The notes: generated by a model not told the origin, from the sequence alone. 64,000 nt of DNA from Caryophanales bacterium (GCA_029256085.1 JAQSYP010000002.1:328426-392425), one strand, 5' to 3'; numbered from the stretch's first letter, positions 40,210 through 49,317 are shown. Numbers and translations are program-made.

Positions 40210-41838
40210 TTATATTACACTTGATAAAGTTAGCCTGTTTTTACCAGAACTCTTTGAAACATAGAGAGCTTTATCTGCTTTCTTAAGAATTTCTTCAACT
40301 GTTCCACCATCAAGTGGCCAAACCGCAATTCCAATACTGCATCCGACATTCGCAAATTTACCTTCTAAGTAAAAATCTTCATTAATAGCGCTGATTATCT
40401 CACCTGCAATATTTTTACCAGTCATATGCGATTGGATAGCCGGTAGCTTCAATACAATCACGAACTCGTCTCCACCTAAACGAGACACAAATTGTCCTGC
40501 AACAACCTTTGATAAACGTCTACCAACTTCTTGTAAAAGTAAATCTCCAATGTGATGTCCATGTGTGTCATTAACACCCTTAAATCCATCTAGATCCAAG
40601 TACAGAAATACTAAAGAGTCACCATCAGATTTAGCCTTCACCATCGCTTCATCTACATAGTTGAAAAGTGCAGCACGGTTCGGTAATCCGGTTAAATTAT
40701 CATGAGTAGCTTTTGTTTCCATTACACCTAGCTCTGTTTCTTTTCGACCAAGTGTAGTCACAAGCTCCCTAATACTAGATGATAAAATTTCAACTTCCTT
40801 AATACCTTTATGAATCTGGATTTCAGTTTCTTCGCCAGATATTAGTTTTTTAGCAGTATTCGAAATTGAATTTAAAGGACTTGTAATTCGGCCAGCTAAA
40901 AGCCACCCGATAAATGCAAAAATTATTGCAGAAATCGTTCCCAACAACATTATTGTTTCTTGAAGATCCTTTACCGTTGAAAATGCTGTTGCCTCAGGCT
41001 GCCTTACAATAACAGTCCATCCAAGTCCTGGGTAATTTTTATAACCTTTTCCAAAAGCATAACCTGATACATAGCTTTTTCCATCTGGCCATTTTTCAAT
41101 TTTAAAATCATTTTTATGTGACTGTGCTAATTTTACACTATCAATATTCAATGGTTTACCTACCATCTTTTCGGGGCCAAGTAAAACTGTATTATCTTTT
41201 GAACTTACGATGAAAATTTCTACATCTTTTCTTTTTCCTTCTAGTGGCTTAAGAACACTCTCACGCATTTCTTTTGACCATTCCCAACTTAAGTGCGCCG
41301 CTAAAACCCCTAAACTTTTGCCGTTATTATCTAAAATCGGAGTACTAATATCAACGAATTGTAGCGGCTCGCCAGATGGGTTTGGTAGTAACTTAGCTAA
41401 AAGAACAGCATCGTGGACATCACCAATAAAAGTTCTCTTCATACCTTCAATGTATACGGGACGCGATCGAACATCAGCACCTTCTAAAATACCACCCGTA
41501 GAAGCAATTACACGCCCTTCATTGCTAGTAATCCCTACCCATGAAAAAGAAGGTATACTCTCATTTAACTGGTTTAATAATCTTCTTATCTCACCAGGAT
41601 TTTCTCGATTTTGAAGTGTGTCAAGTTCACTTAAAATCATTACCTCGCTATATCTAGACCACATAAAATGATCTAGTTTGTCAGACATTTGAAAAGCAGC
41701 TTCTGATAAAGAATTTCCAACTTCATCTTGAAGCTTCTCACTCGACTTTTTTCCAATGACTACACTCAAAATCAATGATAATACTATTATTAGTCCTGCA
41801 ATTGTTATCGCAAAATATGTACGCAGTTTTATCGACAA
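40210..41838 (-). CDS. Cache-HAMP-GGDEF diguanylate cyclase
   Basis: Domains in order: a transmembrane helix (YFAITIAGLIIVLSLILSVV), an extracytoplasmic double-Cache sensor (about residues 35-290, with WVGITSNEGRVIASTGGILE), a second helix (ETIMLLGTISAIIFAFIGWL), a HAMP linker (SPLNSISNTAKKLISGEETE) and a GGDEF domain with VSRLGGDEFVIVLKLP. The intact GGDEF and D-x-x-T-G-L-P-N-R (DNLTGLPNRAALFNYVDEA) imply synthesis of cyclic di-GMP in response to an external ligand. The TTG start has no strong ribosome site. Single gene with its own terminator. Confidence 0.93.
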   Translation of the reverse strand: MSIKLRTYFAITIAGLIIVLSLILSVVIGKKSSEKLQDEVGNSLSEAAFQMSDKLDHFMWSRYSEVMILSELDTLQNRENPGEIRRLLNQLNESIPSFSWVGITSNEGRVIASTGGILEGADVRSRPVYIEGMKRTFIGDVHDAVLLAKLLPNPSGEPLQFVDISTPILDNNGKSLGVLAAHLSWEWSKEMRESVLKPLEGKRKDVEIFIVSSKDNTVLLGPEKMVGKPLNIDSVKLAQSHKNDFKIEKWPDGKSYVSGYAFGKGYKNYPGLGWTVIVRQPEATAFSTVKDLQETIMLLGTISAIIFAFIGWLLAGRITSPLNSISNTAKKLISGEETEIQIHKGIKEVEILSSSIRELVTTLGRKETELGVMETKATHDNLTGLPNRAALFNYVDEAMVKAKSDGDSLVFLYLDLDGFKGVNDTHGHHIGDLLLQEVGRRLSKVVAGQFVSRLGGDEFVIVLKLPAIQSHMTGKNIAGEIISAINEDFYLEGKFANVGCSIGIAVWPLDGGTVEEILKKADKALYVSKSSGKNRLTLSSVI

Positions 41839-41985
41839 ATTTCAACACTCATTTCCGAAAAAATGTTATTTTATGTCTAATTATAAACTTTTTTCTGAAA
41901 ATTGAATATATAGTATTTTAGAAAAATATTATTAAATTTTTAATTAAATGATACAATAGATACAGTTTATTTTTTGGAGGACCAC

Positions 41986-43341
41986 ATGAATACCGACTTA
42001 AAGGTTAAAATTAATCGGTTTCTAGGGTTATTGATACCAATCTTAGTAACCCAAGTAACTTTATTCTCAATGGCATTTTTCGATACAGTTATGTCTGGCA
42101 ATAGTAGTCCAGAGGATTTGGCAGGTGTAGCAATTGGTGTAAGTATTTGGGTGCCAATTAGCACAGGACTTACTGGAATTCTTGCCGCGGTGACAACTTT
42201 AGTTTCTAATTATCACGGGGCTAAGGAAAATGACAAAATTGCCCCACTTATTATACAAGGAGTTTATCTAGCAACAACTATTTCTGTTTCAATCATTATA
42301 ATTGGTGCTTTTGCTCTTAATCCAATTTTAAGTCTAATGGATCTTGAGCCAAAAGTTCAACAAGTTGCACACGATTTTCTAGTAACACTTTCATTCGGGA
42401 TTATTCCACTTTATATCTATAACGTAATTAGATATTTTATAGATGGTATTGGTAAAACTCGAACAACAATGTTCATTACTATTATGTATGTACCAATTAA
42501 TATCTTCCTTAACTATCTTTTTATATTTGGAAACTACGGTTTTCCTAAATTAGGTGGTGTCGGAGCTGCAGTCGGATCGGCTATTACATATTGGGTGATA
42601 CTTCTAATTGCTATTTATATCGTTCGAACAAAGAAGCCTTTCACAAGTTTTTCCGTCTTAACTAAATTTGAAAAAGTTTCTTTTGAGAAGTGGAAAGTAA
42701 TACTAACTTTAGGAATCCCAATTGGATTAAGTATCTTTTTTGAAGTTAGTATATTTTCAGTCGTAACACTTTTATTAAGTGAATTTGATACGAAAACAAT
42801 TGCAGCACATACTATTGCAATGAACTTTGCATCAATGCTTTACATGCTCCCTTTAAGCATTTCAATGGCTTTAACAATTGCAGTTGGATTTGAAGTTGGT
42901 GCGAGAAATTTTGAAAACGCTAGAAAATATGGTTTTATAGGAATTGCAATGGCATTATTATTCGCTACTGCATTCGGTATTATTATATACTTCTTCAGAT
43001 TTGAAGTTGCGGGTATGTATACGAATGATTTAAGCGTTCAAACTATGGCAGGTGGTTTCTTAATTTTCGCGATACTATTCCAACTATCTGATGCCGTTGC
43101 CGCGCCAATACAGGGCGCACTTCGTGGTTATAGAGATGTTAATGCCACTATGATTATGATGATAATATCTTACTGGTTAATTGCATTACCTTGTGGATAC
43201 TTACTCGTAAAATACACTGACTGGGGTGCAAAAGGATACTGGATTGGCTTGATTATTGGTTTAGCTGTCTCCGCAAGCACACTTTTAGGTCGCTTGTTAA
43301 TTTTACAAAAAAGAAAAGCTGAAGAAGCTTTAAATGCCTAG
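41986..43341 (+). CDS. MATE-family efflux transporter
   Basis: About twelve helices in two bundles; GLLIPILVTQVTLFSMAFFD TVMSG at the start and the second-half equivalent LGIPIGLSIFFEVSIFSVVT are the MATE landmarks. The ATG at 41986 is preceded by TTTGGAGGACCAC; the track TTG overlaps that site. These proteins export cationic drugs or metabolites against sodium or proton gradients; the substrate is unknown. Two terminator hairpins follow. Confidence 0.92.
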   Translation: MNTDLKVKINRFLGLLIPILVTQVTLFSMAFFDTVMSGNSSPEDLAGVAIGVSIWVPISTGLTGILAAVTTLVSNYHGAKENDKIAPLIIQGVYLATTISVSIIIIGAFALNPILSLMDLEPKVQQVAHDFLVTLSFGIIPLYIYNVIRYFIDGIGKTRTTMFITIMYVPINIFLNYLFIFGNYGFPKLGGVGAAVGSAITYWVILLIAIYIVRTKKPFTSFSVLTKFEKVSFEKWKVILTLGIPIGLSIFFEVSIFSVVTLLLSEFDTKTIAAHTIAMNFASMLYMLPLSISMALTIAVGFEVGARNFENARKYGFIGIAMALLFATAFGIIIYFFRFEVAGMYTNDLSVQTMAGGFLIFAILFQLSDAVAAPIQGALRGYRDVNATMIMMIISYWLIALPCGYLLVKYTDWGAKGYWIGLIIGLAVSASTLLGRLLILQKRKAEEALNA

Positions 43342-43367
43342 CTTGAAGTTTAAGCTAGGTTTTTTTG
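43337..43367 (+). terminator. Terminator of the MATE gene
   Basis: CCTAGCTT and AAGCTAGG form a perfect stem across GAAGTTT (7 bases), overlapping the stop codon and followed by eight T. Confidence 0.85.
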
Positions 43368-43373
43368 CATGCA

Positions 43374-43400
43374 AAAACCCAACCATTTTCGGTTGGGTTA
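43374..43400 (-). terminator. Terminator of the Spo0E-like gene
   Basis: AAACCCAACC and GGTTGGGTT pair across ATTTTC. The minus-strand T run (GGGTTTTTGC) follows, so this stem ends the gene at 43398. Confidence 0.78.
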
Positions 43401-43673
43401 CAAGAAAATATTTCTAATTAGATTGTAAAATACATACTTACTTGTGTTTTTTACCTTCATTCCAAATACTTCTAATTCTTTACCTCTATATTTAGAAAGT
43501 TTTAATGACAATTTTTGATGTTCCATATGCAATTTATCTATTTGTTGACTAATTTCGATTGTTCGCTCGTGTTGAAGTCCAAATACTTCTGCATAAGTAT
43601 ACATAATCTTTTGTTTACATTGAATCCTTCTCTCAATGATATATTGATGTGTAAGAATCCCGAATCTAATCAT
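43398..43673 (-). CDS. Spo0E-family aspartyl-phosphate phosphatase-like protein
   Basis: The central region reads IERRIQCKQKIMYTYAEVFG, LQHERTIEISQQIDKLHMEH and QKLS. It follows the two-helix Spo0E pattern: an N-terminal I-x-x-x-R/K helix, a G-loop, then S-x-x-(L/I)-D-x-L. The usual signature is SQxLDxLI; here it is SQQIDKLH. Family members dephosphorylate Spo0A~P and delay sporulation. The extra basic C-terminus is longer than usual. Antagonism of Spo0A is the expected role, but the altered signature leaves activity uncertain. Confidence 0.72.
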   Translation of the reverse strand: MIRFGILTHQYIIERRIQCKQKIMYTYAEVFGLQHERTIEISQQIDKLHMEHQKLSLKLSKYRGKELEVFGMKVKNTSKYVFYNLIRNIFL

Positions 43674-44029
43674 ACAAATATCTCCTTAAAATCAACTAAA
43701 AAGCAATTATGTTCAAGTAATTTGTTGTCTGTTGTTAAATTATGTCAAAATAAAAATTGATTGTAAATAGAATCGCAAAACTAGTCATTAATCGACAGAA
43801 CTTGTCATTATAACGCAAGATATATGAATAATTATACCATTATCAAAATGGACAAGTAAAAATACTGAAAATTAAGATTTCCGACAACTTTCGCCCTATT
43901 TCACTTGGAATATTATATTTTTCGACTTTATTCGAGTAATTTTATCCATATATTATCCAGTAACTACATGAGTAAATTTGTCAGAATTTCAAAATCTATA
44001 AATGCCCCCCTTAGAATGGAGGGAAAAAA
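43674..44029. other. Intergenic region with short direct repeats
   Basis: This 356-base gap separates the Spo0E-like and YhdB-like genes. It holds two imperfect copies of ACTAGTCATTA / ACTTGTCATTA (around 43780-43815) and TTTTTCGACTTTATTCGAGT near 43918. No ORF with a ribosome site is visible. Promoters for the two divergent genes must lie here. Confidence 0.45.
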
Positions 44030-44272
44030 ATGGAAAATAGTTTGAGCATGAACACTGTCGATTATGATAAAGCATTGTTCTACACATACACATCACAATG
44101 GGATGAGCTCATAAAATTAATGGTTCAAACACACGATGATATTTTCTCAAAAAAAATCGAGCATTTTGTACACGCATATAAGTATGGGAAAAATCTACGT
44201 GAGATTGACACAAAACTCCATTCTCTATTTTTATATATTGACCACGCTTTAGATGCAAGTGATCATCAATAA
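44030..44272 (+). CDS. YhdB-like small protein
   Basis: The 80-residue soluble protein begins with NTVDYDKALFYTYTSQWDEL IKLMVQTHDDIFSKKIEHFV and ends LHSLFLYIDHALDASDHQ. From memory this matches the short YhdB-like family of Bacillus, whose role is unknown. AATGGAGGGAAAAAA precedes the ATG. A terminator follows immediately, so it is monocistronic. Confidence 0.65.
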   Translation: MENSLSMNTVDYDKALFYTYTSQWDELIKLMVQTHDDIFSKKIEHFVHAYKYGKNLREIDTKLHSLFLYIDHALDASDHQ

Positions 44273-44277
44273 TGCCC

Positions 44278-44310
44278 ACTAAACGTGCCATCTGATGGTA
44301 CGTTTAGTCT
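44278..44310 (+). terminator. Terminator of the YhdB-like gene
   Basis: ACTAAACGT-G-CCAT pairs with ATGG-T-ACGTTTAGT; the stem has one mismatch and starts six bases after the stop. The T run is weak. Confidence 0.7.
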
Positions 44311-44392
44311 ACATATTGTTGCTTTCCAAGTATAAATTACCCAGTTTAGCTAAAGATAATTAATAGTTTAAATTTTAGGTGGTGATCCGTAC

Positions 44393-45313
44393 ATGCGCAA
44401 ATTAGTTTTAACATTTATTTTACCAATATTATTATTATTCAGTGGCTGTAGTCTCAAAAATACTACAGATTTATTAAATATAGGTAAAAAATCTACATCT
44501 GTAAAAGACTTTCAAGGAAGTAAGAATGCAGATCATAGACTGAATATACTTCTTGTGGGGATTGACTCGAGAGGTGAGAAACATTCACGCTCAGATGCAA
44601 TCATGATTGTGCAATACAATCCTAAAACAAATGAAATAAGACTTGTTTCGATAATGCGGGATAGTTATGTCGCAATACCTACATACAAACATAAATATCA
44701 TAAAATTAATACTGCCTACTATTTAGGTGGTCCTGAACTTTTACGAAAAACAATCAAACAGAATTTTGGAATTGAAATAAATCATTACGTGACGATTGAC
44801 TTTAAGGGCTTTGAAAAAATTGTAGATTTAATTGCTCCAGAAGGTGTTCAAGTCAATGTAACTCAAAATATTATTAAAGATATGAAGTTAAATTTACAAC
44901 CAGGAGTGCAAAAACTTCACGGCAAAGAACTTCTTGCATACGCAAGATTTCGCCATGATGCGGAAAGTGATTTTGGAAGGGTTGCTAGGCAACAAGAAAT
45001 TATTACTGCTTTAAAAGATGCGGCTTACTCGAGACTTTCGAATTTTGATGCAATTGTAAAAGTTCCTAATTTAATCAATGAAGGTCTACAGTATGTTGAA
45101 ACTAGTTTTTCTATGCAGGATATACTTTCTCTAGGAACTACTGTTGTCATGAACCCTGTTAAGACACTTGAATCAATGCGTATACCATTATCTAATACTT
45201 TTGAAAATGCGAGGTTCGATCATGCTGGACTTGTCCTTCAAATAGACGAGAATAAAAACCGTCAAGCGTTGAAAGAATTTCTAATCGAAAAACCTACCCC
45301 AGTTAATAAATGA
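44393..45313 (+). CDS. LytR-CpsA-Psr (LCP) family protein with a lipobox
   Basis: The LCP domain is clear: RLNILLVGIDSRGEKHSRSD AIMIVQYNP, IRLVSIMRDSYVAIPTYKHK, HKINTAYYLGGPELLRKTI and LLAYARFRHDAESDFGRVAR. These Arg and Asp residues bind the polyprenyl-pyrophosphate donor during transfer of teichoic acids or similar glycopolymers to peptidoglycan. Unlike the usual single transmembrane helix, the N-terminus here is LTFILPILLLFSGCSL, a lipobox. The protein would therefore be lipid-anchored after processing. GGTGGTGATCC precedes the ATG. Confidence 0.92.
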   Translation: MRKLVLTFILPILLLFSGCSLKNTTDLLNIGKKSTSVKDFQGSKNADHRLNILLVGIDSRGEKHSRSDAIMIVQYNPKTNEIRLVSIMRDSYVAIPTYKHKYHKINTAYYLGGPELLRKTIKQNFGIEINHYVTIDFKGFEKIVDLIAPEGVQVNVTQNIIKDMKLNLQPGVQKLHGKELLAYARFRHDAESDFGRVARQQEIITALKDAAYSRLSNFDAIVKVPNLINEGLQYVETSFSMQDILSLGTTVVMNPVKTLESMRIPLSNTFENARFDHAGLVLQIDENKNRQALKEFLIEKPTPVNK

Positions 45314-45329
45314 GATAAGCTTAAAAAAA

Positions 45330-45392
45330 GTAGATGATATATTGGCAAGAGTAGATGATATATCGTTAAAAGTAGATGATATATTGTTAAAA
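45330..45392. repeat. Three 21-bp tandem units
   Basis: GTAGATGATATATTGGCAAG (A), GTAGATGATATATCGTTAAA (A) and GTAGATGATATATTGTTAAA (A) are consecutive 21-base units between the LCP stop and the shared terminator. The unit differs from those at 35474 and 40041, but the period is the same. Confidence 0.9.
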
Positions 45393-45398
45393 GGTGAC

Positions 45399-45433
45399 AA
45401 AAGGCACCGAGATCCGAAGTCTCGATGCCTTTT
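45399..45433. terminator. Bidirectional terminator between convergent genes
   Basis: AAAAGGCA-C-CGAGA and TCTCG-A-TGCCTTTT pair around TCCGAAG. It ends the LCP gene on plus and the ABC transporter operon on minus. Confidence 0.83.
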
Positions 45434-45444
45434 ATTTATCATTT

Positions 45445-46089
45445 TTAACTACTATATGTCCATCTCTTCTCTAAATAATTAAATAGCTTAGTGAATATTG
45501 CTGTAATCGATAAATAAATTGCTCCTACAAAAACAAATGGTAACAATGAGGCTTGCTTATTTGAAGCTATATTTCCTGCTCTTAGCAAGTCCTCTAAACC
45601 AACTACATAAACAAGAGCTGTATCCTTAACTAGTGTGATTACCTCATTTGCAACTGGTGGAACAACTAGTCTAAATGTTTGAGGTAAGATAATGTAACGG
45701 TACTTTTGAATAGTGGTAAATCCTAAAGCATCAGCTGCTTCATGTTGCCCCTTATCGATTGCCAGTAGACCAGCACGGAAAATTTCCGCAAAATACGCTG
45801 CGTAATTTAATATAAATGCAATAAGTACAGCAGGTAATCTGTCGAAAACAATGCCAATATAAGGTAGTCCAAAAAATATAAATACAATTTGTAGTAAAAG
45901 TGGTGTTCCACGCATTATCCAAATATAAGTGTGGATAATTTGATTAATAAATTTCAACTTAGAAAAGCGAAGAAGTGCAACTAACATTCCAAGTGGTATA
46001 GAAAAAATTAATGTGATTATAAATACTAATGCTGTAGTTTTTAATCCCTCATATAATAATGGAGCTAAATTTAGAATGTAAGTTGACAC
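45445..46089 (-). CDS. Polar amino-acid ABC transporter permease (HisM/GlnP type)
   Basis: The 214-residue protein has the amino-acid permease layout: TTALVFIITLIFSIPLGMLV, IHTYIWIMRGTPLLLQIVFI, and the EAA loop LLAIDKGQHEAADALGFTTI that contacts the ATPase. NEVITLVKDTALVYVVGLED is also typical. It starts at GTG 15 bases after the binding-protein stop, so the two are coupled. No ATPase gene follows; a terminator does. The upstream T-box with a His specifier suggests histidine uptake. It needs an ATP-binding subunit from elsewhere. Confidence 0.93.
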   Translation of the reverse strand: MSTYILNLAPLLYEGLKTTALVFIITLIFSIPLGMLVALLRFSKLKFINQIIHTYIWIMRGTPLLLQIVFIFFGLPYIGIVFDRLPAVLIAFILNYAAYFAEIFRAGLLAIDKGQHEAADALGFTTIQKYRYIILPQTFRLVVPPVANEVITLVKDTALVYVVGLEDLLRAGNIASNKQASLLPFVFVGAIYLSITAIFTKLFNYLEKRWTYSS

Positions 46090-46104
46090 TTCTCATCATC
46101 GCCT

Positions 46105-46926
46105 TTACTTAATAATATTTTCTGCAAACCACTTCTTAGATATCTCAGCTGAAGTTCCATCTGCTTTCATTTCATCCATAGCTTTTTGTACTGCTTCTAA
46201 TAGCTTTTTATCAGATTTACGAACACCAATCCCGTATTCTTCATCTCCAAAATTATCTTCAAGTACAGCGTATTTGTCTGCTCCACGCTCATTAATATAA
46301 TATCTTGCAAGGATTTCATCAGCAACTACTGCATCTACGCGCTTTACTTCTAAATCCATAAGAGCTTGAGTGTAGTTTTCAAATAAAACTGGCTTCCCGC
46401 CGTCAAATGCTGCTGCTAGATCTGCTTCAGCGTTAATCGCTTCTAATGAGCTTGAACCACTCTGAGTAGCTACCTTTGCCCCTTTTAAATCTTCCTTTGT
46501 TTTAACCTTTGAGCCAGCAAGCGTAATAATTACTTGACGGTTTTCTAAGTAAGGATTTGTAAATGCAACCTTTTCCTTACGCTCATCAGTAATTGTATAT
46601 CCATTCCAGATTAAATCAATTTTGCCTGTATTTAATTCAGTTTCCTTCATTGACCAGTCGATTGGTTGGAACTTTACTTCAATTCCTACTCTTTTAAAAA
46701 CTTCTTTTGCAAGATCAATATCGAATCCAACAGTATCACCTTTTTCATCTTTGAATCCCATTGGAACGAATGTGTTGTCAAATCCAACAACAACTTCGCC
46801 TTTTTTCTTAATTGCATCGAATTGATCTGAGCTTTCTTTTTTATCTGCTGTTTCCTTATTTGCACAACCTGTAAATATTGATAAAACTAGCATTAAACCT
46901 ACGAACACACTAATTAACTTTTTCAT
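46105..46926 (-). CDS. Amino-acid ABC transporter substrate-binding lipoprotein
   Basis: A signal peptide with lipobox (LMLVLSIFTGC) precedes a periplasmic-binding-protein type 2 fold: GEVVVGFDNTFVPMGFKDEK, GDTVGFDIDLAKEVFKRVGI, ELNTGKIDLIWNGYTITDER and VATQSGSSSLEAINAEADLA. These are the residues of the SBP_bac_3 family that hold the alpha-amino and carboxyl groups of polar amino acids. It is the first gene after the T-box leader, so its expression should respond to uncharged tRNA, most likely tRNA-His. Confidence 0.95.
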   Translation of the reverse strand: MKKLISVFVGLMLVLSIFTGCANKETADKKESSDQFDAIKKKGEVVVGFDNTFVPMGFKDEKGDTVGFDIDLAKEVFKRVGIEVKFQPIDWSMKETELNTGKIDLIWNGYTITDERKEKVAFTNPYLENRQVIITLAGSKVKTKEDLKGAKVATQSGSSSLEAINAEADLAAAFDGGKPVLFENYTQALMDLEVKRVDAVVADEILARYYINERGADKYAVLEDNFGDEEYGIGVRKSDKKLLEAVQKAMDEMKADGTSAEISKKWFAENIIK

Positions 46927-47041
46927 TTTTGTTTTCTCCCCATCTTTGGTATATTTATATTTTCATTCTGATAATCTCGCTGTTACTCCTTTTTGCTTAG
47001 CCTTCCAATCATCTGGGCCCTAGATAATCTTCTGGAGAAAC

Positions 47042-47348
47042 AAAAAACTCCCACCTCTAGCATTTGCTAGAGGACGGGAGTTGTGCTCACGTGGTTCCAC
47101 CTCTGTTTTATTGACGTCTCGCGATCGCCAACCTCTTCAAGTACGCAGGATTTAAAACCTTTATACTCTAGCACTATAACGGGTGCAGGGATACCGAGAG
47201 CAGCCTACCCCAACAAAGTTGGATCGGTGCCTAGCTCAGAGATGTGTTCAGAATAATCACTCATACCTCTTCTCACCAACCAGAGGCTCTCTTAAAGGAT
47301 CCTATTCTTACTCGTTCTCGTCAAAGCCTTAAATAAATTATTTAAGAT
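47042..47348 (-). ncRNA. T-box riboswitch, predicted His specifier
   Basis: On the minus strand the leader contains the T-box core AGGTGGAACCACG (47088-47102) and ends in a terminator with a long stem (CCTCTAGC...GCTAGAGG within AACTCCC...GGGAGTTTTTT). Stem I shows AGTA-AGAATA pairing with TATTCT-GAA. The bases after GAA, CAC followed by A (specifier 47244-47246), read as a histidine codon. It lies upstream of the amino-acid ABC transporter genes, so low charging of tRNA-His should allow read-through. The specifier register was assigned by hand. Confidence 0.88.
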
Positions 47349-47354
47349 AGGTTT

Positions 47355-47383
47355 ATCATAAAACCATTCAAAATTAAAGTCAA
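47355..47383 (-). promoter_or_regulatory. SigA-type promoter of the T-box operon
   Basis: TTGACT, a 17-base spacer and TATGAT on the minus strand form a near-consensus housekeeping promoter just ahead of the T-box leader and just after the phosphoglucomutase stop. Confidence 0.85.
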
Positions 47384-47406
47384 TAGAAATATTTCTATGA
47401 TATTTT

Positions 47407-49131
47407 TCAAACTACCGCGTTTACTATATTCTTAACTGAATTGGATAATGATACCAATAAAGCATCACTTGCTTCATGACTCGCTTCTTTAACACCGTAG
47501 TAGAACTTAATCTTCGGCTCAGTTCCAGAAGGACGTACACAAACCCACGCGTCATCCTCTAGTAAAAACTTAATAACATTTGATTTCTGGTAGTTAAGAG
47601 TCGACGTTGTACCTTTCAAAACATTAAGAGCTTCACTGTTTTTGTAATCCTCTACAGCAATAACTTTTTTACCGCCAAATTCACTCGGTTGATTATTTCT
47701 AAAGTTTGTCATTAAAATATTGATTTTCTCAAGTCCATCCATTCCTTTTAATGTAATAGACTCAAGTGACTCTTTATAAAAACCAAATTTAGTATACAAA
47801 ATCTCAAGTACGTCTAGGAGTGTAAGATCTTGTTTCTTATAGAAATCAGCCATTTCAGATATTAAAAGTGAGGCTTGAATTGCATCTTTATCTCTTGCAA
47901 AGTCTTTTATTAAATAACCGTAACTTTCTTCGAAGCCAAATAAAAATACTTTCCCGTCATTACTTCCCTCATATTGTTTAATCTTTTCACTAATAAACTT
48001 GAATCCAGTTAAAGTTTTTTCAACACCAACTCCAAAACTTTTAGCAATATTATCAGCAAACTCTGAAGTAACAACTGTATTTATGATTGTTCCATTTGTT
48101 GGAAGTTCACCTGACTCAGCCTTTTGAGCTAAAAGAAAATAAGTTAATAATGCTCCTGTTTGATTACCAGATAATTTAATGTATTCGGCCTCTGGATTTT
48201 TCACGCAAATACCTACTCTATCAGCATCTGGATCCGTTGCAATAAGTAAGTCAGCATTAAATGACTTACCAACCCTACGGGCATAAGTAAAAGCAACTTC
48301 TTCCTCAGGATTAGGTGTATTAATTGTCGGGAAATTACCATCAGCTTCACATTGTTCTTTAACACATTCAAAATTAGTAAATCCATATTTCTCAAATGCT
48401 CTATTTACAACTGTTTGCCCTGTTCCGTGAAGCGGTGTAAAAACTATCCTTACTTCTCTTGGCGATTTCTCTAACAAAACTGACTCCAATGCATCAACAT
48501 ATGTATCGTCGACCTCACTACACACCTCTTCAATTAAGCCTAAGCTAGCCAGATTTTCGTAAGAATCAACTTTAATTTCAAGTTCACTAGTTATGGCATT
48601 AACATAATTCAAAAGTTCTTCTGACTCAAACGGAGGTAGCTGTCCACCATCGGGTCCGTATGCCTTGAACCCATTATACTCTGGTGGATTATGACTAGCC
48701 GTAATCATAATTCCAGCATACGCATTTAAAAATCTAACTGCATATGACAACACAGGTGTTGGCCTTAACTCTGAGAAGAGAAAAGCTTTCACATTATTAG
48801 AAGCTAAAGTCTTAGCAGCTTCTATTGCAAATTCTTTAGAGTTATTTCTTGAGTCATATGCGATAACTACACCACGACTTTTCGCTTCTTCTCCGTGGCT
48901 CGCAACATACTCTGCTAGACCCTGCGTTGCCTTTCTAATTGTATAGATGTTCATTCTATTTGTACCTGGTCCCATTTCACCACGCATACCGCCCGTGCCG
49001 AAATCTAAATTTTTATAAAACGCCTCTATTAATTTCGATTCATCATTTGAAATGCTTGATAATTGTTCTCTTAATTTAGCATCTAGTTGTTTAAAATTAT
49101 TCCATTTAGTGAATTGTTGCTTCCAACTCAT
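47407..49131 (-). CDS. pgcA: Phosphoglucomutase/phosphomannomutase
   Basis: The enzyme has the four-domain layout of the family: the catalytic phosphoserine loop MITASHNPPEYNGFKAYGPD, the metal-binding DPDADR (LLIATDPDADRVGICVKN), the sugar-specificity loop GFEESYGYLIKDFARDKDA and the phosphate-binding VCVRPSGTEPKIKFYYG. The length of 574 residues fits PgcA-type alpha-phosphoglucomutases, which make glucose-1-phosphate for UDP-glucose, glycolipid and teichoic-acid glucosylation. The ATG at 49131 (MSWKQQFTKW) has GGGAGGAAATT ahead; the track start is eight codons upstream. Gene symbol by family similarity. Confidence 0.92.
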   Translation of the reverse strand: MSWKQQFTKWNNFKQLDAKLREQLSSISNDESKLIEAFYKNLDFGTGGMRGEMGPGTNRMNIYTIRKATQGLAEYVASHGEEAKSRGVVIAYDSRNNSKEFAIEAAKTLASNNVKAFLFSELRPTPVLSYAVRFLNAYAGIMITASHNPPEYNGFKAYGPDGGQLPPFESEELLNYVNAITSELEIKVDSYENLASLGLIEEVCSEVDDTYVDALESVLLEKSPREVRIVFTPLHGTGQTVVNRAFEKYGFTNFECVKEQCEADGNFPTINTPNPEEEVAFTYARRVGKSFNADLLIATDPDADRVGICVKNPEAEYIKLSGNQTGALLTYFLLAQKAESGELPTNGTIINTVVTSEFADNIAKSFGVGVEKTLTGFKFISEKIKQYEGSNDGKVFLFGFEESYGYLIKDFARDKDAIQASLLISEMADFYKKQDLTLLDVLEILYTKFGFYKESLESITLKGMDGLEKINILMTNFRNNQPSEFGGKKVIAVEDYKNSEALNVLKGTTSTLNYQKSNVIKFLLEDDAWVCVRPSGTEPKIKFYYGVKEASHEASDALLVSLSNSVKNIVNAVV

Positions 49132-49317
49132 AATTTCCTCCCAAGACCCCTGCATATTTCTTCATAAAGAAGCTAATTATAATTTACCAAAAACCTATAC
49201 TTTTATAACTTCTTTTTTATTTACAAATATCGTCATTAAATAAATCCAGGGGAAAAATGCATTTAATTCGGTTTAATGATTATTTCCCCGGAAATTGTCG
49301 TAATTAATTATTTATGG

